A stretch of 64,000 bases of DNA from Andrena cerasifolii (taxonomy: Eukaryota; Arthropoda; Insecta; Hymenoptera; Andrenidae), in assembly GCF_050908995.1 (NCBI RefSeq), contig NC_135132.1, positions 7,001,001-7,065,000 on the forward strand, written 5' to 3'. The position numbers and the translations under genes are program-made. Positions 57,609 to 64,000 of the stretch are shown here, one piece after another. Under the pieces are notes generated by a model. The model was not told the origin of the DNA, ran no database searches, and worked only from the letters and a program-made list of their open reading frames with translations. The first letter of the stretch is position 1. The number at the start of each line of letters is the position of its first letter.

Positions 57609-58287
57609 CCTCGTCCGTCAGCCGCTGCTAGAGACCTAAGCTTGTAGCGAGCCCCGGCTATCACAGAAAATCGCGTGACAAGTCGCTGAATACTCCGCCG
57701 ACCAGAGAGAAGCAAGCACGAGCTCCGCAGAACCACTTGGTCTGTCTCGGGATGTCGAGCTTAGTAGAGAGCAGGGTCGCTACCGCGGCCGGGAGACGCT
57801 GCGGCAGGCGAACAGCACCTGGAAGAGACGAATGGCGATCCAAGGACGCTCGACCAACCGGAGGGATCCTCTGTGCCACCAGGCACACCTTGGATCGGGG
57901 GAGAAGAGGCTGTAGCAGAAGCTGTTGGGAGCGTGATCTCGGGAGTCCTTTAGATTACTACGCGAGGAGACTGAAGCCGATGATGAGGGAGCAAGCGTCA
58001 ACGCGCACAAGCTAGTGGGCTAGCAGAGAGACGTGGGAACAGGGTTTACACGAGCTGAATGGGAGAAAACGGTTTAGCCTAAAAACACTATTAAACGTTC
58101 TCAACCACCTCTTTACGCTTACGTTCACGCGGATGTGGAGCTCGAATGGATTGGCGACGAGAAGAAGCAGCAAGCTCCTTATCTTCTTTGTACACTTTCT
58201 TTTGTCACCGGCTCCTCTACCCTTTCCGCCCGGCTTGGAGGATTCGATACAGCACCTCGATTCGACAGCTACACAGTCCCGACACAC

Positions 58288-58293
58288 AATAAA
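58288..58293 (+). terminator. Possible aralar polyadenylation signal
   Basis: AATAAA about 680 nt after the aralar stop codon, the first canonical hexamer I found downstream. The UTR length is reasonable. Later hexamers around 60.4 kb sit in a repeat. Confidence 0.4.
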
Positions 58294-60179
58294 GTACCAC
58301 CGCATTGCTTTGCCCCCCTGGCGACCCTTCGCACCAGCAGGGAAGAACACTCGCGCCTGTACGAGGCAGTGCAAAGGGTGGGTCGACACACCAGTTGCCG
58401 CTTCGCACCTTACTTTTTCTACTTTTTATATATGCCACCTTGAATCCCCGGGAACGAGCACGCTCGCCTGTACCAGAAGAGCTAGGCTATTTTTGTAGAT
58501 TCGTACTCCCTCGATTCTGGAATTGCATCGCGGAGAAATACTCGAAATCAACCTGCCACCATCGCGGTCCAGCGTTTACTCTTCTTCTAGTCGCGACTGC
58601 CATTCGTCCCTTCAGACACGCAGTACACGATTCGTGGGTTCGTTTGATCGACGATCCGAAGTCTCGGTGGTTCGATTACCGGTCTCCTAGCTCGCAGCGC
58701 GATTAGAGGCGCTGTACCTTTCCTTTTCCCTCCTTTTCACCTCGAGGAACTGCGCCCCGCGTGCTCAAGATTCCTCTGCTGGCCTGGCGCTCTGCCCCCT
58801 TTCGGGCAACGCACGGGGAATCTTGCGGGACGCCACGGGGACGTTCCACCTTGCGAACCGCGTCCACGAGTCCCTACGCGACGTTCTTGTCCGCTTCGAG
58901 GAGCGATCGGGCTCTACTTAGGCGTAAGGATTATATCGAGAGCTCGAGGAGCGTTTCAAACGACACGAGGGACTGGATCCCTCGTCCCTGGACGCTCGGG
59001 GTCCTCGGGCCATTTTTATTCAGTCGATCGTCGGAAGTGCTCGAAGGGTGGACGGTTCTCTTTGGGAGGGTAGTTCCCCTGCGCACTCCTGACGATCGGG
59101 TCGACCAATATCGCGCTGGTTTTTTCGTCGAGAGGCCCGAAGCGGCCGTGAAAATGGTCCATCCCGCAGTTCGATATTTACTGTCTAACAATACGCGCGC
59201 TCTAAAGCTGTAGAAGGCAATTTCGAAATTAGCGGCTCATCGTGCGCCAGCGGAGGACCGATGCTGCGGAATTGCTTCGATCACTGCGTACTCGCGCGCC
59301 GCCTCAAGCGATTCTGCAGGATCGGGTCCTCGGATTACAGTTAAGGACCGAGCTCACCGCAATCTTCACTGCAATCTTCACTGCATATTTCATTCGTTGC
59401 TCGAGATGTCGGGCCACCGTCTGCGCCAGGGGTAGTTCCTCTCGAGAGAGGAAGCAGGGGCTGCGAGACAGCGCTGGGTGTCAGACCTCGATATAATACT
59501 GAACTCTGACCGATCGGTTGCTCTCCCATTCGATAACCAGGAGCCTCTCGCCGACAGAAAAAGCTCGGATTCCCCCGAATGTATCAGCGGAAACTATGGA
59601 GCTCGATAAATCAATACAAATGATTTGAGTCGCAGATCTGTCAATCACCCTCCAACGCAAGAATCGATGACGAGAGGTACGGAAGCGTCGAAGTATTATC
59701 TCGCGACCTGACAAGCTGCCAATATCCGGTTCAAACGGTCGAGATATATTTTCGTAACGAGAAACGCGGGGGGAACCAGGCGCAGTGGCGCTTCTGTGCA
59801 TTCGCGATTACAGTCCGGGCCGAATTCGTTTGCCTGTAAGGGCCGGCTGACTTTGCTTAGAATATGGAGAAGTGTTTGAGCAGCTCGCAAGGTGAACGTG
59901 TATATAAAAGTGGAGAAAGAGGTAACGAGGAGCGATCGAAACACGGGAGACCTGCGTTCTGGCCCGATATATCAACACAACCAACCCAATCGTGGCTCGA
60001 TGTACGTACATACATACGTTGCATATGTAATATAATTAGCTCGTGTATATAGTATTGGCAACTGTGACTGCTGAAAGATCGAAACGGGATTGGAATCGGA
60101 AACCTTGACATTCAGTGTTCGCATATGGATTTTTGGAAGCGTCTGATCTTGTGTTGTGAATGTACGAATAGTTGAACTA

Positions 60180-60950
60180 CTCGAATAATTTCGAATACGA
60201 ATAATTCCAATGTCCGACCACTAGTAGGTACGGAGTATTCGAATAATTCGGGATATTCGAAGTGTTCGAATTTCGGATTGTACTGAATACGAATCTAAAC
60301 GTTTGAAACACAAATAATTGTGAACGCCAATATGAAAAGAATTTCACGATAAAGCGTGGAAAAATATTTCACGTTCTGATAAAATGGTTCTGTTTCCTGT
60401 TTCTTTTACAAAATAGGTATTACCCGTGCAAGAGAAATAAATAAATAAATGAAGTATTCTATTCGGTACAATCCGAAATTCGATCACTTCGAATAGTCGA
60501 ATGCTCCTAATTATTTGAATACCTAATAATCGAATTATTCGAATCGCAAATTCGAATTCCACTGGTATCCGAATCTCAAATTCGAATTCCACCGGTATCC
60601 GAATCTCAAATTCGAATTCCACCGGTATCCGAATCTCAAATTCGAATTCTACTGGTAATCAAGTAATATTCGAATCTCAAATTCGAATTCTACTGGTATT
60701 CGAATGATATTCGAATCTTAAATTCGAATTCCACTGGTATTCGAATCATAAATTCGAATTCCACTGGAATTCGAATCTCAATTTCAAATTCCACTGGTAT
60801 TCAAATCTGAAATTCGAATTCTGCTGGTATTCGAATCTCAAATCCGAGTTCTACTGGTATTCGAATCTCAAATCCGAGTTCTACTGGTATTCGCATAAGA
60901 TTCGAATCTCAAATTCGAATGGGTACTTAAAATACTCGAATATTCATAAT
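60180..60950. repeat. Satellite-like tandem array, about 30-bp unit
   Basis: Repeats of GGTATCCGAATCTCAAATTC + GAATTCCACC, best at 60545-60650, grading into variants with TCTACTGGTATTCG. Rich in TTCGAA and GAATTC. No coding capacity. Confidence 0.88.
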
Positions 60951-62190
60951 AGTCCGATCACGCGAGGCCTTTTGGGAGCCGATAGCGGTCACGGCTGGCC
61001 AGTCGCGTGGAAATTATAATAATAAACATTCAGGAATCCGTCGTGGGCACTCGCAGCTCAATAACACTTTGGTTTTTATACGTCACGCATACACAGACAC
61101 GCGGAAGCGTTCTTCTCGATATATTTCCGCACTGATTCTCTGTCCTCATTACTATATTGTTGTCGTCACGATTTTTCATGTTGCCACGGATACTTGTCGA
61201 GTTAAAAATCGTTCGCCGCCGACGAGGCTCGCGACAACGGAAGAGAGCAGAAGCCATCGGGCGAGCATCGAGGGAAGGACACAGGAATTGAAATACCTCC
61301 GACTCTATAGAACCACCGTCTTCAAAGATAGGAAGTCTCGTCACTCTCGCCTCTATTCTAGCGCTTCGCTGGTCCTCGGTTTTCCGTTTCGCTGGTTCAG
61401 TTGAGGGTTTCTCTTAACCGGCCTAAAAGCGTGGCCGCACAAGCCACGGCCACGATCGTTGCGCTCCGTGTTCCGCCTCGAGGGGGAAAGCGACGTCCCA
61501 GCGCCGCCTCTGAGGAGAGTCCGCTCTCAGTGTCAATCTTCGACGGACAAATCTCGCGATTCACCTCGACGATCATGGATCAATGGATCAAAATCGCTTG
61601 GGAAATCGGACAGATGGCTTGGGACAATGCAACTGCTGGAATTTCGATTACTGTGCACAGGCTCGGAAGATCCGCCTGTCACGGCCACCCGTTCGCGGGA
61701 GAGGCATCCGGGGGCGATGGCTGTGCCATTGCACAAGGGATGCAAGAGGGAAACTATAAGCGAATTAGGGTTAAAGTCTATATTTTACCGAGTACTAACG
61801 TAAACGACTCATTAAGCGACTCTGGGAAGGGGCAAAGTAATCAAGCTCCGGCTTCCATGGACCGTCTCATATCCAGTCGGCGACACCGAATCGTCGCCGA
61901 TGCATAGGAAAGGGAAATGGATAGGAAGTAAGTTAAACGAACGATAACGATAAACGTTGTACTATAACATATACATATGCTAGGTCTTTCTTGCCCGGTT
62001 GAAGCGAAGAACAATTAAAAGAACAAATATCGAATCGACGTTCTACGATCTGTGATCACATTGTCAGATTCTTGACGGTACATACCGGAAGGCCGATTAG
62101 TTAGACGATTTCGAATTCAATTCTTACGAACTTACTCAGTCGTAATAATATCTTTGATAATTTAGATTTACCTCATTGCGAATTGTAAAG

Positions 62191-62212
62191 ATATATATAT
62201 ATATATATATAA
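62191..62212 (+). repeat. (AT)n microsatellite
   Basis: About 11 AT dinucleotides. Confidence 0.9.
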
Positions 62213-62884
62213 TTGTAAATCAAAAGGAGAGGGATGGATAAAAAGGATGGAAGAAATTACCTAATTGTGAATAACACCTAAGCTGTTGTGGATATATTTT
62301 AAAATAATAAATATTATTTAAGAGACACTGTTGCAGGTGTGATGTGACGATTCCTCCAGCTCGCTTTATTTTGAAAGCTGCTCCCAAGGGGCTTCCCCGT
62401 CCCACCGTCGCGTGATTTATGCGAGACGTCTTTACCGCGCGGACGATAAAGGCGGTAAAAGAATTTTAGCGGCGGACTAATGTTGGCCGACATAATTTCA
62501 ATTTCGCTGGGCGGCAGTCACTTCTTTACGACGGTTTCCGGGACACCGTGAGACAGTAACGGCCCCATAAAACACCAAACTTCTCGTCGTTCCGCCGAAT
62601 ACTAAAATATTCCTGGACATTATGTGCGACGTGCTCTTCTGCCCGGGTAAACGTGGCCCCATGCAATCTTTACAAGCATCGTCGTGCTTTTCCAAATTGG
62701 ACATTGTCCTCTGCAGAGCTACCTTGCCTGCTCTGGGGGTTTCGAAAGAAGATGGTGTCTCATGGGGGACTTGAATCTTCCCTGGAACATGAATCAAGTC
62801 CTTTGCAATCGTTTAATACCCAAGTTTTGTTTACTTTAATCTTCAGTCACTTCTTTTCAGGGCAAAAAGTGTTTGTCAGGCCTT

Positions 62885-63420
62885 GGGAGTAAAGGTTTTA
62901 TGAATATTCGAATATTCTTCCTAAGTATTCGAGTAGTATTCAAATATTCCTCCTAATTCTTCGAGTAGTATTCGAATATTCCCAATTATTTGAATAATAT
63001 TTGAATATTCCGAATTATTCGAATAATATTTGAATACTTCGAATTATTCGAATATTATTATTATAATATTAAATAAAATATTCAAATGTTCCGAATTATT
63101 CGAATGCTCCGAATCATTCGAATGCTCCGAATCACTCGAATGCTCCGAATCATTCGAATGCTCCGAATCATTCGAATGCTCCGAATCATGCGAATGCTCC
63201 GAATCATTCGAATGCTCCGAATCATTCGAATGCTCCGAATGATTCGAATGCTCCGAATGATTCGAATGCTCCGAATGATTCGAATGCTCCGAATCATTCG
63301 AATGCTCCGAATCACTCGAATGCTCCGAATCATCCGAATGCTCCGAATCATTCGAATGCTCCGAATCATTCGAATTTCAAATTCGAATTCTACTATTCGA
63401 ATAATATTCGAATTACTGCA
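62885..63420. repeat. Satellite-like tandem array, 18-bp unit
   Basis: About 16 near-perfect copies of CGAATGCTCCGAATCATT (63100-63375), flanked by irregular TATTCGAATATT repeats. Because 18 is a multiple of three, long open frames (repeating IRMLR or CSESFE peptides) appear on both strands; I regard these as artefacts. It shares ATTCGAAT words with the array at 60.2-60.95 kb. Confidence 0.92.
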
Positions 63421-64000
63421 ATCCCCAATTAGAATTCTACTGATATTCGAATATACGACTATTTACAGCTCTACTCGGGAGCACTTCAGTCTCAGAATCT
63501 AAATCATTTTTGCAGTCCCCAGTCGCCATTGCATTGCAATCTGCTCGTGGTTCCTTAAATAATAAATTCCATTCCCGATTCGAATTCGACCTACATAGAT
63601 CCTTCGAAACCCCGTTGCCACGTTGGTTGGCAAGTTTATCAATTTTACTAATGGCTAGCGATTGTTGAGTAGTTGTGCTGCAATTAAAATATTCTGTCAC
63701 GATAGTAGTTGACCCGACAAAGTTGCCGGGGGCCAACTCCATTTAGCAGAATGAACATATTTTTCGAGCGCACTTGGAAACGTATTTCTCTCGCTTCTCT
63801 CGCAGCAATGCTGAATTTCGTTAGCCAACTCTGAAACGAAGTTACCCGCTACTGAAAAACACGCGGCATTGTCTATACAGTATTCAATTACATAATTCGG
63901 GTTGTACTTCAAAAAGCGTACAAGAAACGTGCAGTGTAATTAAAACAGTGGTTACAATCGGCTCTTGAAATTCATATTCTGGAAGTCGAGAGACATCTCT

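Larger units (their letters stand above)
57609..64000. other. Aralar 3' region and repeat-rich flank
   Basis: Probable 3' UTR to about 58.3 kb, then non-coding DNA with two satellite-like arrays. No further gene is supported before the window ends. Confidence 0.5.

Noticed and set aside
58018..62000. Several 100-170 codon frames downstream of aralar
   Set aside because: No conserved motifs, no splice support, and they overlap one another in several frames; treated as 3' flank.
63082..63502. Open frames with repeating IRMLR / CSESFE / MIRSIR peptides
   Set aside because: Produced by the 18-bp tandem unit, which keeps any stop-free frame open on both strands.

Overview
The window is nuclear DNA from an insect, most likely a hymenopteran (bee, wasp or ant). 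The basis is: short phase-consistent exons with GT/AG introns; protein sequences closest to insect orthologues I remember; CpG-rich intergenic DNA that opens long chance reading frames; a short TTAGG run; and many small non-autonomous transposons. I could run no database search. All gene models were built by eye from splice sites, reading phase and known protein families.

Layout. (1) About 1-12.7 kb, minus strand: the N-terminal half of a novel-type protein kinase C delta gene, with a pseudosubstrate and two C1 zinc-finger domains. The kinase part lies beyond the left edge. Inside its intron, on the same strand, sits a second start exon (9.2 kb) spliced in frame to a 3.36-kb coding exon (2.7-6.05 kb) for a largely disordered protein. 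That exon ends in a phase that can join the rest of the kinase. (2) 15.5-17.4 kb, minus: RanBP3, complete in five exons. (3) 19.06-19.91 kb, plus: acyl-CoA-binding protein, complete in three exons, with its start 1.7 kb from the RanBP3 start in divergent orientation. (4) 22.4-26.8 kb, minus: the DnaJ cochaperone mrj/DNAJB6, with two in-frame alternative C-termini. (5) 26.8-51.3 kb: no confident gene; repeats, two minisatellite arrays, SINEs, a Helitron and several foldback elements, plus two possible aralar first exons. (6) 51.3-57.6 kb, plus: aralar, the calcium-regulated mitochondrial aspartate/glutamate carrier, 16 coding exons followed to the stop. (7) 57.6-64 kb: aralar 3' region and two satellite-like arrays built on a GAATTCGAAT-type motif.

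The genes do not form a pathway; they are unrelated housekeeping and signalling genes that happen to be neighbours (diacylglycerol signalling, nuclear export, acyl-CoA transport, chaperoning, malate-aspartate shuttle). The most unusual points are the alternative-promoter giant exon inside PKC delta, a 5S-rRNA-derived SINE with a perfect 15-bp target duplication, a composite foldback in aralar intron 2, and the mrj alternative tail that parallels human DNAJB6 a/b.
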